Source of the DNA: JADKAV01 sp963818505
Lineage (GTDB): Bacteria; Actinomycetota; Actinomycetes; S36-B12; UBA10799
Reading direction: 5' to 3'
Assembly (NCBI GenBank): GCA_963818505.1
Contig: CAWFSJ010000007.1
Location: forward strand, 372,001 to 436,000
DNA: 64,000 nt
This document shows, piece after piece, positions 1 through 8,668 of this stretch. Each line of letters starts with the position of its first letter. Within the stretch, counting starts at the first letter, position 1. The notes beneath the pieces are model-generated. The model did not search any database, had not been told where the DNA came from, and saw nothing but the letters and a program-made list of their open reading frames with translations. A program made the position numbers and the translations under genes.

Positions 1-1
1 C

Positions 2-337
2 GGGGTACTGATCAGCGATGGCACCGCGGCCACTCCGGCTGTGTGGCACATGTCCGCGGTGGCCCACCGACCGGGCTACGTCGCCGGTCCGCAGGAAGTC
101 ACAGAGCAACTACTGGATGCGGTGCGGGCGTCTGATTACGACCTGATCCTGCTGTTGGCCCCGGACATCGAGTGGGTCGCCGACGGAGTGCGTGACGACC
201 CACAGGGTCGCGATGACGCCTTCGCGTTGTACCGGCGGCTGTACCCGCAGGCCCAGGTGATCAGCGGACCGTCGCGTGTGTCGGAGGCGATTCACAGTGT
301 TTCCCGCGCGTTACCAACGGTAGGTGGATCCGGCTGA
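2..337 (+). CDS. NadR-like AAA ATPase, C-terminal part (cut by window start)
   Basis: The reading frame is open from the first complete codon, so the gene begins before the window; about 111 residues are visible. The segment with DLILLLAPDIEWVADG followed by RDDPQGR resembles the late part of the NadR-type nucleotide kinase fold (AAA_28 family), where a hydrophobic strand precedes a D-G-x-R-D motif. Such proteins act in NAD salvage or as related small-molecule kinases. The Walker A region is outside the window, so function is inferred from one motif only. An internal GTG at 41 could be taken as a start but would cut the domain. The stop overlaps the next gene by 14 nt. Confidence 0.55.
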   Translation, partial: GVLISDGTAATPAVWHMSAVAHRPGYVAGPQEVTEQLLDAVRASDYDLILLLAPDIEWVADGVRDDPQGRDDAFALYRRLYPQAQVISGPSRVSEAIHSVSRALPTVGGSG

Positions 338-1943
338 AAGGCCGAAACGGTGGCAGGATTGGCGCGTGCCAGGAATCGACTCAGTGCTTCCCCCGTACCA
401 GGAGATGGATGGCGACCTGGCCGACGTCGAGGCAGTCGAGGCGCTCAAGAAGGTCCTGACGGACCTCGGAGAGGAAGGACTCTCCGAACGCGGGCGATTG
501 ATCGACGCATATTTCAACCGTCAGGGCATCACGTTCAGCCTGGCTGGCAAGGAGCGCCCGCTCCCTCTGGATCTCGTACCGCGACTGCTCAGTGCGGCCG
601 AATGGCGGGTCATCGAGCAGGGGGTCGCCCAGCGTATGCGGGCCCTGGAGATGTTCCTGGCCGACGTGTACGGATCTCGCAATGTGCTCGACGACGAGAT
701 CGTCCCACGTGCTCTGGTCAGCAGTTCCAGCCACTTCCACAGGGAGGCTTGGGGGATCGAGCCGCCCAACGGTGTGCGGATCCACGTAGCGGGCATCGAC
801 TTGATCCGTGACGAGGAGGGTGTCTTCGCGGTCCTCGAGGACAACCTGCGATGCCCCTCCGGGGTCTCCTACGTGCTGGAGAATCGCCGAGCCCTGGCAC
901 ACGTGCTGCCAGAGGTGTTCGCCGACCAGCGCGTGCAACCCGTCGCGGAATACCCCGAGCGACTGCTCGACGCCCTGCTCGCGGCGGCGCCGGCCGGTGT
1001 GGCCGACCCGCAGGTGGCCGTGCTCACCCCGGGCGTTCACAACTCCGCGCACTTCGAGCACGCATTCCTTGCACGGCGGATGGGTGTGGAGTTGGTGGAG
1101 GGAAGGGACCTCTACTGCCGCGACGACCAGGTGTGGATGCGCACCGTGCGCGGCCCGCGGCCGGTTCACGTGCTCTACCGGCGCATCGACGACGACTATC
1201 TGGATCCGGTCCATTTCCGCCCTGACTCCGTGCTGGGCGTGCCCGGCCTGCTCAGCGCCGCCCGGGCCGGAAGGGTGACGGTGGCCAATGCGGTCGGCAA
1301 CGGCGTCGCCGACGACAAGGCGATCTACCCGTACGTACCCGAGCTGATCGAGTACTACTTGGGCGAGCGCGCGATCCTGCCCAACATCGACACCTATGAC
1401 CTGCAGAACCCCGACCAGAGGGCCTACGTGCTCGAGCGGCTCGACCGTATGGTGCTCAAGCCCGTGGACGGCTCCGGCGGCTACGGCCTGGTTGTGGGTG
1501 ATCAGGCCTCCGACGAGGAACTGGCCGCGTTGGCAATCCAGATCCAGCAGGACCCGCGCAGTTGGATCGCTCAGCGGATCGTGCGCTTGTCCACTTGTCC
1601 GACACTTGTGGACGGGGGAGACCTGGGGCCACGCCATGTCGACCTGCGTCCCTTCGCGGTCAACGACGGGGAGAACATCTATGTGCTGCCTGGCGGGCTG
1701 ACCCGCGTGGCGCTGCCTGAGGGATCCTTGGTGGTCAACAGCAGCCAGGGTGGTGGGTCCAAGGACACCTGGGTGGTGAGCGAACCCGACGAGGCGAGCT
1801 ACAGCCCGCCGGCGCGGCCGACCCCCCGACTGACCCGCGTGCTGGCCGCTGTGCCCGCGCGGGTCCACTCCCCGACTACCCACGACGAGCGGATGCGTCA
1901 GCAGGAGAACCAGCAGCAGCAGAGCGGCGGTGAATCATGCTGA
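324..1943 (+). CDS. Circularly permuted ATP-grasp protein (DUF404/DUF407 type)
   Basis: 539 residues. It has the features of the circularly permuted ATP-grasp type 2 family: an N-terminal segment with RGRLIDAYFNRQGI, a middle with FAVLEDNLRCPSGVSYVLENR, the nucleotide-binding part around MVLKPVDGSGGYGLVVG (about residues 376-395) and a late DLRPFAV segment. ATP-grasp enzymes form amide bonds from a carboxylate and an amine through an acyl phosphate; the substrate of this family is not securely known. It is followed, with overlapping ends, by alpha-E and transglutaminase genes, the usual trio. The GTG start at 324 overlaps the upstream gene and has only a weak upstream purine stretch; a later start is possible. 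Confidence 0.85.
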   Translation: MDPAERPKRWQDWRVPGIDSVLPPYQEMDGDLADVEAVEALKKVLTDLGEEGLSERGRLIDAYFNRQGITFSLAGKERPLPLDLVPRLLSAAEWRVIEQGVAQRMRALEMFLADVYGSRNVLDDEIVPRALVSSSSHFHREAWGIEPPNGVRIHVAGIDLIRDEEGVFAVLEDNLRCPSGVSYVLENRRALAHVLPEVFADQRVQPVAEYPERLLDALLAAAPAGVADPQVAVLTPGVHNSAHFEHAFLARRMGVELVEGRDLYCRDDQVWMRTVRGPRPVHVLYRRIDDDYLDPVHFRPDSVLGVPGLLSAARAGRVTVANAVGNGVADDKAIYPYVPELIEYYLGERAILPNIDTYDLQNPDQRAYVLERLDRMVLKPVDGSGGYGLVVGDQASDEELAALAIQIQQDPRSWIAQRIVRLSTCPTLVDGGDLGPRHVDLRPFAVNDGENIYVLPGGLTRVALPEGSLVVNSSQGGGSKDTWVVSEPDEASYSPPARPTPRLTRVLAAVPARVHSPTTHDERMRQQENQQQQSGGESC

Positions 1944-2842
1944 GCCGCATCGCCGAGTCCTACTTCTGGATCGGCCGTTACCTGGAACGCGCGGAGGCGA
2001 CCTCCCGCCTGCTCGCCGAACACCACCAGCTCATGGTCGAAGAACGGACGGTCCCGGAGGAATTGGCCTCCGCGGTGCTGTTGGACGCTCTGTCCCTGCA
2101 CCCGCAGGCGGCTACGAGTGCCTCAGATCTTGTGTCGGCGGTGGTGGGCAACGACTCGGATCCTGCCACGATCTCCGGTGCGATCACGCTGGCGCGGGAG
2201 AACGCCCGGGGAGTGCGCGAATCGTTGTCCGCGGACGTCTTCGAGGCGATGAACGCCGCCCACCTCGCGGGCATCCGGGGTCCGATCGTGGCCACGAGTC
2301 CGGCGTACGCGCTGTACCGCGTGGTCGAGAGACTGGCCGTGGTAGTGGGGCAGATCGACTGGACGATGCCGCGAGACGAGGGCTTCCTGTTCTTGTCGCT
2401 CGGGCGGTCGCTGGAGCGACTGGACATGATGGCCCGGGTGCTGGCCGTGCGTCACGATCAGCTGTGGCCTGAGGGCGGACCCGTAGCGACACTTCGGGCC
2501 GCAGCAGGCCTGAACGCGTTCCTTCGCACCCAACACCCCATGACCGGCGACGAGGCCCGCCGCTTCCTTCTGCTCGATGGTGACTATCCCCGCTCGATGC
2601 GGGTGAGTTCGTCGACGGCGGAGGAGGCGGTCCGGGGGCTGGCTGCCCGCGGTGCCAGCGATGGTGGGGACCTCCTGCGTGAGGTCGGCCTGATGCGCTC
2701 GCAGTTGGAGTACGCGGTCGATCCTTTCGCGGATGAGGTCGACACCCTCGTCGAACTGGTCCAGCAGTCCACGGCACGCGCCTCCGACGTGGTCGCGGCC
2801 GCGTTCTTCAGGCCCGTCGGCACGATCGTCTGGAGCAACTGA
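1937..2842 (+). CDS. Alpha-E domain protein (DUF403)
   Basis: 301 residues, beginning MLSRIAESYFWIGRYLERAE, the typical N-terminus of the alpha-E (DUF403) family, an all-helical protein nearly always encoded next to a circularly permuted ATP-grasp enzyme. The ATG lies inside the last codons of the ATP-grasp gene (7-nt overlap) and the stop overlaps the next ATG by one base, so the three genes are translationally coupled. No catalytic motif is visible. Family-level work predicts that it helps the ATP-grasp partner in forming or modifying a peptide, but its biochemical role is unproven. Confidence 0.85.
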   Translation: MLSRIAESYFWIGRYLERAEATSRLLAEHHQLMVEERTVPEELASAVLLDALSLHPQAATSASDLVSAVVGNDSDPATISGAITLARENARGVRESLSADVFEAMNAAHLAGIRGPIVATSPAYALYRVVERLAVVVGQIDWTMPRDEGFLFLSLGRSLERLDMMARVLAVRHDQLWPEGGPVATLRAAAGLNAFLRTQHPMTGDEARRFLLLDGDYPRSMRVSSSTAEEAVRGLAARGASDGGDLLREVGLMRSQLEYAVDPFADEVDTLVELVQQSTARASDVVAAAFFRPVGTIVWSN

Positions 2843-3696
2843 TGCCCGGGCGCAGGCTTCGGATCCAGCACCGGACGGGCTACCGCTACGCCTCCGATGT
2901 GGTCTCCTCCTTCAACGAGGTCCGCATGACGCCGCTGGACGACGACGGGCAGGTTCTCATCGCGCACGAACTGCGCGTGGAGCCGCGCGCCGCAGTGCTC
3001 GTGTACACCGACTACTGGGGTGCCAGAGTCGAGTCGTTCGACACCCATGAGCCGCATGATGTGTTGGAGGTCGTGGCCACAAGCACCGTGGACACCGCAG
3101 GTGGGCACCCGCGCGCCAAGGGCGCGAGCTGGCAGGATCTGGCCGCCGACAAGGTGCTGGACCGCTGGTGTGAATACCTCGGTCCCAGTTCGTACGTGGA
3201 CGACGCCTTGGCTGACGAGCGGCGGGCGGGTCTGGTCGACGAGTTGCGTCGGCAAACCGATCCACGCGACGCGGTGAGCCTGTGCAACGAGATGGTGCGC
3301 GGCCACATCTCGTATGCGGCGGGGTCCACGAATGTGTCCACCACCGCCAGTGAAGCGTGGAGCGCGGGAAGTGGGGTCTGCCAGGACTTCACCCACGCGA
3401 TGCTTTCGCTGTTGAGGTCCGCGGGCATTCCTGCGCGCTACGTGTCGGGTTACCTGCACGTCGAGGAGGACGCTGTGGGGGAGACACTTCGCGGTGAATC
3501 TCACGCTTGGGTGGAGTTCTGGAACGGTGGTTGGGAGGGCCTCGATCCGACCAACGACCGGGTGGTCGGTGGCGCTCACGTGCTGGTGGCCAGGGGTCGT
3601 GACTACGCCGATGTGCCTCCGTTGAAGGGGATCTACGCGGGGGGCGCAGGCCAGGGTCTCGGGGTCGATGTGGAGATCACACAACTGCACCGATGA
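2842..3696 (+). CDS. Transglutaminase-like cysteine protease family protein
   Basis: 284 residues. An N-terminal beta domain (RIQHRTGYRYASDVVSSFNEVRMTPLDD) precedes a transglutaminase-like core. The catalytic triad is visible: Cys in SGVCQDFTHAML (about residue 180), His in GESHAWVEFW (about residue 219) and Asp in GLDPTNDR (about residue 235). No signal peptide is seen, so it is cytoplasmic. It is the third gene of the ATP-grasp/alpha-E operon. In this family the fold may hydrolyse or transfer amide bonds; here it probably acts on the product of the ATP-grasp enzyme, which is inference from gene order. Confidence 0.88.
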   Translation: MPGRRLRIQHRTGYRYASDVVSSFNEVRMTPLDDDGQVLIAHELRVEPRAAVLVYTDYWGARVESFDTHEPHDVLEVVATSTVDTAGGHPRAKGASWQDLAADKVLDRWCEYLGPSSYVDDALADERRAGLVDELRRQTDPRDAVSLCNEMVRGHISYAAGSTNVSTTASEAWSAGSGVCQDFTHAMLSLLRSAGIPARYVSGYLHVEEDAVGETLRGESHAWVEFWNGGWEGLDPTNDRVVGGAHVLVARGRDYADVPPLKGIYAGGAGQGLGVDVEITQLHR

Positions 3697-3717
3697 TGCC
3701 GGGCTACCCTGGTGGGC

Positions 3718-4626
3718 GTGCAACGTCGCTCGATTGCCGGCATCACCGGACTGGCTGCCCTGACAGCGCTGGTAGGTGCTGGTCCGGGGATCGCCGACAC
3801 GGTTGCCCTGCCCGAAGCACTGCAAGCGGTGACGTCGGCATGTACCGCCGCGCGTGTGGCGCTGGTTGCGAACGGTGGTTCGCTCACCTCCAGTGGTGCG
3901 GTGAAGGTCTTCGCGGGCGCCCGCTTCGAGGTGGACGACTCATCTGGGCAGCGAGTGGTCGATTCGCAGGCGGGGACCTTCGGTTCGCTGGCGGGCTCCG
4001 GAGTCTCCGGCAAGACCCGCAAGAAGGCCTTGGCCTATCTAGGTCAACCGGGTGCGGCGTGGTGGGTCAACGCAGGTCGGTTCCAGACGGACGCCCTTGG
4101 CTGGTCGGCGAGCTTCGAGCAGGCACGTGATGGCGCCCTGCCCGTGGACGGCTCATGTGCTCAGGCGTTGGACGGTGCGTTCGACGAGGTTGAACGCACC
4201 GGGAACTCGTGGACTTTCAACGTTGCGATGCAGGGACCGGTCACGGTCGTGATCGATTCCGAAGGCAGGCTCGCCCAGGGGTGGGGCTTCAGTTTCGACT
4301 ACTCGGCCCGTGAGGTCACCGTGCCCACCGGCGCCATCGGGTATCGCGGGTGGCGTAAGGCGTCTGAGGCTGCTGGGCTGCGACCCACCCTGCGGGACTT
4401 GGCCAGGCAGGTGGCCTCCTCGGTCAACTCCGGCGAACCGGATCTGCAAGCCATCGCTGAGGCCGCCCGCGCTGCGGTGCCCCCCGATCGCGTGGTGGCG
4501 ATCAAGGTGCGGCAGCTGCGTGCCGGAACCCTGCTGTACGCCCGCAACCCGTACACGAGGACCTACCACGCGTGGCGGGTCTACCTCAAGAACGGCATGG
4601 CCCGGGCCACTCGCGTAGCGCCCTGA
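3718..4626 (+). CDS. Secreted protein of unknown function
   Basis: About 302 residues, not recognised. The N-terminus (VQRRSIAGITGLAALTALVGAGPGIADT) is a typical Sec signal peptide with an A-D-T cleavage region. The mature part has two cysteines (SACTA, GSCAQ) that could form a disulphide and a basic aromatic end (RNPYTRTYHAWRVYLKNG). Start choice: a -10-like TACCCT at 3705-3710 lies 7 nt before GTG 3718, the spacing of a leaderless transcript; GTG 3712 is an alternative. It sits between the transglutaminase gene and a secreted L,D-transpeptidase, so a cell-envelope role is plausible but unproven. Confidence 0.7.
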   Translation: MQRRSIAGITGLAALTALVGAGPGIADTVALPEALQAVTSACTAARVALVANGGSLTSSGAVKVFAGARFEVDDSSGQRVVDSQAGTFGSLAGSGVSGKTRKKALAYLGQPGAAWWVNAGRFQTDALGWSASFEQARDGALPVDGSCAQALDGAFDEVERTGNSWTFNVAMQGPVTVVIDSEGRLAQGWGFSFDYSAREVTVPTGAIGYRGWRKASEAAGLRPTLRDLARQVASSVNSGEPDLQAIAEAARAAVPPDRVVAIKVRQLRAGTLLYARNPYTRTYHAWRVYLKNGMARATRVAP

Positions 4627-4664
4627 ATGCACGAGGCCGCAAGACCGTGGCGCACACTGGAGAT

Positions 4665-5621
4665 GTGAGAATCGTCCGCCCACTAGTGCTTGCCGGGGTT
4701 ATTGCGCTCGTTGCCGCCACCCCGGTCGCCGCCGACACGATCCCGGAGCCGACGCCTGTCGTGCCGACGCCCACTCCCACGGCGACCCCCAAACCGCCCA
4801 AGAAGAAGCCCGAACCGAAGAAGAACATCGAACGTGTCGGGGTTTCCATCACTCCCTCGTCGGGCAAGGTCGGGGTCGGTCAGCTGATCACCGCACGTTT
4901 CTCAGCCCCGGTGCGTTTCAAGGCCAAGGCAGAGGCGGCCATGCTCGTCACCTCACCGGACGCGCTGCCCAAGGGCTCGTGGGCCTGGATCAACTCCACC
5001 ACTGCGGTGTACCGTCCCAAGGACTTCTGGCCTGGCCACACGCGCATCGACGTGCAGCTCAACCTGCACAAGGTGCGCCTGAACGCCGACGCCAAGAACA
5101 TGTGGATCGGCGGGCTGCAGACCACCAGGACCGACAGTTTCCGCACTGCCCGCTCGTTCGTCGCCCGGATCAATGCCAACACCCACCAGATGCGGGTACT
5201 GATCGACGGCAAGCTCGTGAAGGTGTTCGGCGTCAGCCTGGGCAAACCGGGATTCCTTACCCGGTCCGGCGTGAAGGTGATCACTGGCGAGAAGTACCGC
5301 TGGACGCGTATGACCAGCGACCAGTTGGGCCTCACCGACGAGTACTACGACCTGCAGGTGCCGTACGCGGTCCGCATCACTCCCAGCGGCGAGTTCGTGC
5401 ACGGGGCACCTTGGGCAGCTTCGCGGATCGGGGTGTGGAACGGGTCCCACGGCTGTACGAACCTCAACGTCGGGGATGCGCAGTGGTTCTTCAACCACGT
5501 GCGGCCCGGCGATGTCACCGTCACGCTGAAGACGGGTCGGCCCATGGAGACCTGGAACGGGATCCCGGGGTCCTACTGGAACTACCCGTGGCAGCAGTGG
5601 AAGGCCAAGTCGGCGCTCTGA
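4665..5621 (+). CDS. L,D-transpeptidase with YkuD catalytic domain
   Basis: About 318 residues. A signal peptide (VRIVRPLVLAGVIALVAATPVAADT) is followed by a Pro/Thr/Lys-rich linker, an Ig-like domain (VGVSITPSSGKVGVGQLITARF) and a YkuD domain. The catalytic motif is present: a His-Gly in EFVHGAPW and SHGCTNL with the nucleophilic Cys. Such enzymes make 3-3 cross-links in peptidoglycan outside the membrane, and the Ig plus YkuD layout is that of mycobacterial-type Ldt proteins. The GTG at 4665 is preferred because CACACT ends 6 nt before it and it opens directly on the signal peptide; GTG 4647 is possible. Confidence 0.9.
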   Translation: MRIVRPLVLAGVIALVAATPVAADTIPEPTPVVPTPTPTATPKPPKKKPEPKKNIERVGVSITPSSGKVGVGQLITARFSAPVRFKAKAEAAMLVTSPDALPKGSWAWINSTTAVYRPKDFWPGHTRIDVQLNLHKVRLNADAKNMWIGGLQTTRTDSFRTARSFVARINANTHQMRVLIDGKLVKVFGVSLGKPGFLTRSGVKVITGEKYRWTRMTSDQLGLTDEYYDLQVPYAVRITPSGEFVHGAPWAASRIGVWNGSHGCTNLNVGDAQWFFNHVRPGDVTVTLKTGRPMETWNGIPGSYWNYPWQQWKAKSAL

Positions 5622-5630
5622 TCGGCCAAT

Positions 5631-5646
5631 CCGGGGGGTGCCCCGG
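5631..5646 (+). terminator. Short GC hairpin after the L,D-transpeptidase gene
   Basis: CCGGGG at 5631-5636 pairs with CCCCGG at 5641-5646 around a 4-nt loop, 10 nt after the stop codon. There is no T-run after it, so it may act weakly or only stabilise the mRNA end. Confidence 0.3.
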
Positions 5647-5661
5647 TGACGAAGCATCGGT

Positions 5662-7311
5662 GTGTTCACGCTGATCCTGGTCGGATTGCTCTCCGGCATC
5701 GTCACTGGTCTGTCGCCGTGCGTGCTACCTGTCCTGCCAGTGGTACTTGGTGCGTCAGCCGCGGAAACCGCCGGCGAGCGCAACCGCTCGCGACCCTTCC
5801 TGATCATCGCCGGGCTGGTCACCTCGTTCACCCTCGCCACGCTGGCGGGGTCGGCGTTACTGAATCTGCTGGGACTGCCTCAGGACTTCCTGCGCTGGTT
5901 GGGGATCGCGGTACTGGTCGTGGTCGGCCTCGGGTTGGTCTTCCCGCAGGTGGGGCACGTGCTCGAGCGGCCCTTCGCGAGATTGCCGCAGCGCGCGCTC
6001 AACAGACAGGGCCCGGCGTTCCTTCTCGGCATGTCCTTCGGCCTGGTCTTCGTGCCGTGCGCGGGGCCTGTGCTGGCCGCGATCACGGTTCTGTCAGCCA
6101 CGGGAGGACTGGACGCGGCGCTGGTGGTGTTGACCGTGAGTTTCGCCGTGGGCGTGGCACTGCCGCTGCTGGGGTTCGCGCTGGCCGGGGAGCGGATGGG
6201 GGAGCGGATCCGGCGCACGCGCGGTCGTTCGCAGGTCCTGCGTAAGGTGACCGGGGTGATCATGGTCGTTACTGCGATCGCCCTTGCTTCGAACGTCACG
6301 GATTCGCTGCAGCGCTTCGTGCCCTCATATGTGGCCGCGGCTCAGGAGCGCATCGAGGGAACCGGACAGGGACGAGAGGCGATCGAAGCTCTCGGCCCGG
6401 ATCGCAGCGCTGCCTCGTTCGACGAGTGCGCAAAGGATCCTTCGACCCTTCGCGACTGTGGTTCGGCCAGGGAACTGGTCGGGATCTCTGACTGGATCAA
6501 CAGCGAGCCGCTGAATCTGAAGAGCCTTCGGGGACGGGTGGTCCTTCTGGACTTCTGGACCTACTCCTGTATCAACTGCCAGCGCACGCTGCCCTACTTG
6601 ACCCGATGGGACGAGCAGTACCGCGATCGTGGCCTGACGATCATCGGTGTCCACACTCCCGAATTCGCCTTCGAGAAGGTCGTGGCCAATGTCGAGGAGA
6701 ACGCGGCGCGGCTCGGCGTGAAGTACCCGGTGGCCATCGACAACGACTTCAGCACCTGGCGGCGCTGGGACCAGCGGTATTGGCCGGCGCACTATCTGAT
6801 CGACCAGCAGGGCGAGGTCCGCCAGGTGCATTACGGCGAAGGGACATATGACGAAACCCAGAGGCTCATCGAGCAGTTGCTCGAAGTTGAGTCGACAGGC
6901 CCTGGACCCGGTGCAGACCCGCAAATGACAGCCCAGCGAACTCCTGAGCTCTATCTGGGCTCCCGGCGGGCCACCAACGTGGTCAACCTCGACCCCGCTG
7001 CCGGCCAGTACGACTTGACCGAAGTGCCCTTGGACGCGGTTGCGCTGGGGGGTCAGTGGGACGTGCAGGGTGAGCGGATCGTGGCCGGGGAGGATGCGGT
7101 GTTGCGGCTCAAGTACCTCGCGCACGATGTGAACCTGGTGCTCGGGGGCGAAGGCACGGTGCGGGTGGTCGACGCGGGCGCGAAACCGTCGAAGGTGCAA
7201 GTGCAGGGTTCGCCCAGGCTCTACCGTTTGGCAGAACACCCACCCGGGCAGCGGGTCCTTCAGCTGCGTGTGAGCCCAGGGGTGTCGGCGTACGCTTTCA
7301 CTTTCGGATGA
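5662..7311 (+). CDS. dipZ: DipZ-type membrane thiol-disulphide carrier (CcdA-thioredoxin-DipZ C-terminal fusion)
   Basis: 549 residues in three parts. Residues about 1-215 form a CcdA-like multi-pass membrane domain with its paired cysteines in TGLSPCVLPVLP and VFVPCAGPVLAA. A TlpA/redoxin domain follows (about 270-410) with the active site WTYSCINCQRTLPYL. A beta-rich DipZ C-terminal domain (about 420-549) ends the protein. By family it carries electrons from cytoplasmic thioredoxin across the membrane to reduce disulphides outside, supporting cytochrome c assembly or oxidative stress defence. The start GTG 5662 opens on the first transmembrane helix. No cytochrome c assembly genes are adjacent. 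Confidence 0.92.
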   Translation: MFTLILVGLLSGIVTGLSPCVLPVLPVVLGASAAETAGERNRSRPFLIIAGLVTSFTLATLAGSALLNLLGLPQDFLRWLGIAVLVVVGLGLVFPQVGHVLERPFARLPQRALNRQGPAFLLGMSFGLVFVPCAGPVLAAITVLSATGGLDAALVVLTVSFAVGVALPLLGFALAGERMGERIRRTRGRSQVLRKVTGVIMVVTAIALASNVTDSLQRFVPSYVAAAQERIEGTGQGREAIEALGPDRSAASFDECAKDPSTLRDCGSARELVGISDWINSEPLNLKSLRGRVVLLDFWTYSCINCQRTLPYLTRWDEQYRDRGLTIIGVHTPEFAFEKVVANVEENAARLGVKYPVAIDNDFSTWRRWDQRYWPAHYLIDQQGEVRQVHYGEGTYDETQRLIEQLLEVESTGPGPGADPQMTAQRTPELYLGSRRATNVVNLDPAAGQYDLTEVPLDAVALGGQWDVQGERIVAGEDAVLRLKYLAHDVNLVLGGEGTVRVVDAGAKPSKVQVQGSPRLYRLAEHPPGQRVLQLRVSPGVSAYAFTFG

Positions 7312-7362
7312 GACCAATCCGGGCATCAAGCGGCTGCGAACAAGGATCGGAAAGGGTCGAGC

Positions 7363-7947
7363 ATGCAGGCAGAACCAGGGGTTGAAAGGGGCACTGCCCC
7401 CGACCCCGGCGACGCCGAACTCCTGGCTTCGGTGGCACGCGGTGACGAGGCCGCTTACGAGCAACTGTTCGACCGGCACGCCTCTGCCGCCTATGGTCTG
7501 GCGGTGCGGGTGGTGCGCGACCCGGACATCGCCCGCGACGTTTGTCAGGAAGCCTTCCTTCAACTCTGGTCTCACGCCGCCCGCTACGACATGCGGCAGG
7601 GCACTGTGCGCTCATGGATGTTTACCCTCGTACATCGTCGGGCCGTGGACCGGATCCGCTCGGAGCAGGCGAGCAGCGATCGGGAGAAGCGGGTGGGCGC
7701 CGCGGGCTTCGATCGCCCCCACGACCAGGTCAGTGCTGAAGTCGAACGCGGCTTCGAGGTCCGCAGGGTGCGGGCCGCGCTGGAGGGCCTGACCCCGCTG
7801 CAGCGCGAAGCCATCGAACTGGCCTACTACCGGGGATACACCCACACGCAGGTCGCTGAGGCACTCGGGATCCCACTGGGTACGGCCAAGACCAGACTTC
7901 GCGACGGATTGATCAGATTGCGGGACACATTGGGGGTGGAGCTGTGA
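7363..7947 (+). CDS. sigK: ECF RNA polymerase sigma factor, SigK type
   Basis: 194 residues. Sigma region 2 is seen in YEQLFDRHASAAYGLAVRVV and the DVCQEAFLQLW and MFTLVHRRAVDRIRSEQ segments; region 4 helix-turn-helix is in YTHTQVAEALGIPLGTAKTRLR. It ends with the GTGA overlap used to start the anti-sigma gene, the usual layout of the SigK/RskA pair. It would direct RNA polymerase to a small regulon when released by its anti-sigma factor. The ATG at 7363 has GGAAAGGG upstream as a ribosome-binding site. Which ECF subgroup it belongs to is inferred from partner type and overall similarity. Confidence 0.88.
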   Translation: MQAEPGVERGTAPDPGDAELLASVARGDEAAYEQLFDRHASAAYGLAVRVVRDPDIARDVCQEAFLQLWSHAARYDMRQGTVRSWMFTLVHRRAVDRIRSEQASSDREKRVGAAGFDRPHDQVSAEVERGFEVRRVRAALEGLTPLQREAIELAYYRGYTHTQVAEALGIPLGTAKTRLRDGLIRLRDTLGVEL

Positions 7948-8663
7948 GTGATTCCATTCACCTGTTGGTGGGCGCCTACGCATTGGACGCCCTCGATGAG
8001 GCGCAGGCGGACGCCTTCGAGCAGCACCTGCAGACATGCGATGACTGCCAGCGGGAGGTGGTCGAACTGCGAGAGACCGCGGCATACCTCGCCGCGGCCG
8101 AGACGGGTCCCGATGTGAGTGCGCTCAAGGCGGACGTGATGGGCCGACTGGCCACTACGGCGCAGCTCACGCCGGTTGCGCCTGTGCGGGCCATGCCGCG
8201 GCGCATCCTGCCGTCCCTGGGCTGGTTGGCTGCTGCGGCCGCAGTGGTCGTTGCGCTGGTGCTTGTGGGTGGAATGCGCGATCAGCGTCAAACCATCGCT
8301 TCGATGAATGCGCACAGTTCCGAGGTGATGGCCCTGATCACTCAGCCCGACGCCAAGGTTCTGCCGCTGCCACTGCCTGACGGGAGTTCTACGGTGGTGG
8401 TGTCCATGGATGCCGATGAGGCCATGGTGATGGCCGACGGTGTGGTCGCGCCAGGGGAGGGGAAGGTGTACCAGACCTGGGCCTACGACGCGCAGGGCAA
8501 TCCGAGCCCGGCTGGCACATGGGCACCGGACGGCACCGGACATGTCGCGGCTCTGGTCGACACCGGACTGACCGGGTGCACGGCGCTTTCAGTGACTGTG
8601 GAGCCGGTCGGCGGATCTGCCCAACCAACGAGTGAGCCGCTTGCGATGGTCCAACTTGCCTGA
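7944..8663 (+). CDS. rskA: Anti-sigma factor with RskA domain
   Basis: 239 residues. The N-terminal part has the zinc-binding anti-sigma pattern H-x3-C-x2-C (EQHLQTCDDCQ). One transmembrane helix follows (SLGWLAAAAAVVVALVLVGG, about residues 91-110). The outer C-terminal part is an RskA domain with GKVYQTWAYD. It should hold the upstream sigma factor inactive at the membrane until the outer domain receives a signal, probably by regulated proteolysis as in the family. The GTG start overlaps the sigma gene stop by 4 nt, which favours balanced production. Confidence 0.88.
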   Translation: MSDSIHLLVGAYALDALDEAQADAFEQHLQTCDDCQREVVELRETAAYLAAAETGPDVSALKADVMGRLATTAQLTPVAPVRAMPRRILPSLGWLAAAAAVVVALVLVGGMRDQRQTIASMNAHSSEVMALITQPDAKVLPLPLPDGSSTVVVSMDADEAMVMADGVVAPGEGKVYQTWAYDAQGNPSPAGTWAPDGTGHVAALVDTGLTGCTALSVTVEPVGGSAQPTSEPLAMVQLA

Positions 8664-8668
8664 GGCGC

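Noticed and set aside
381..1883. 500-codon open frame on the minus strand opposite the ATP-grasp gene
   Set aside because: It mirrors a well-recognised gene; high G+C keeps antisense frames open, and its translation matches no family.
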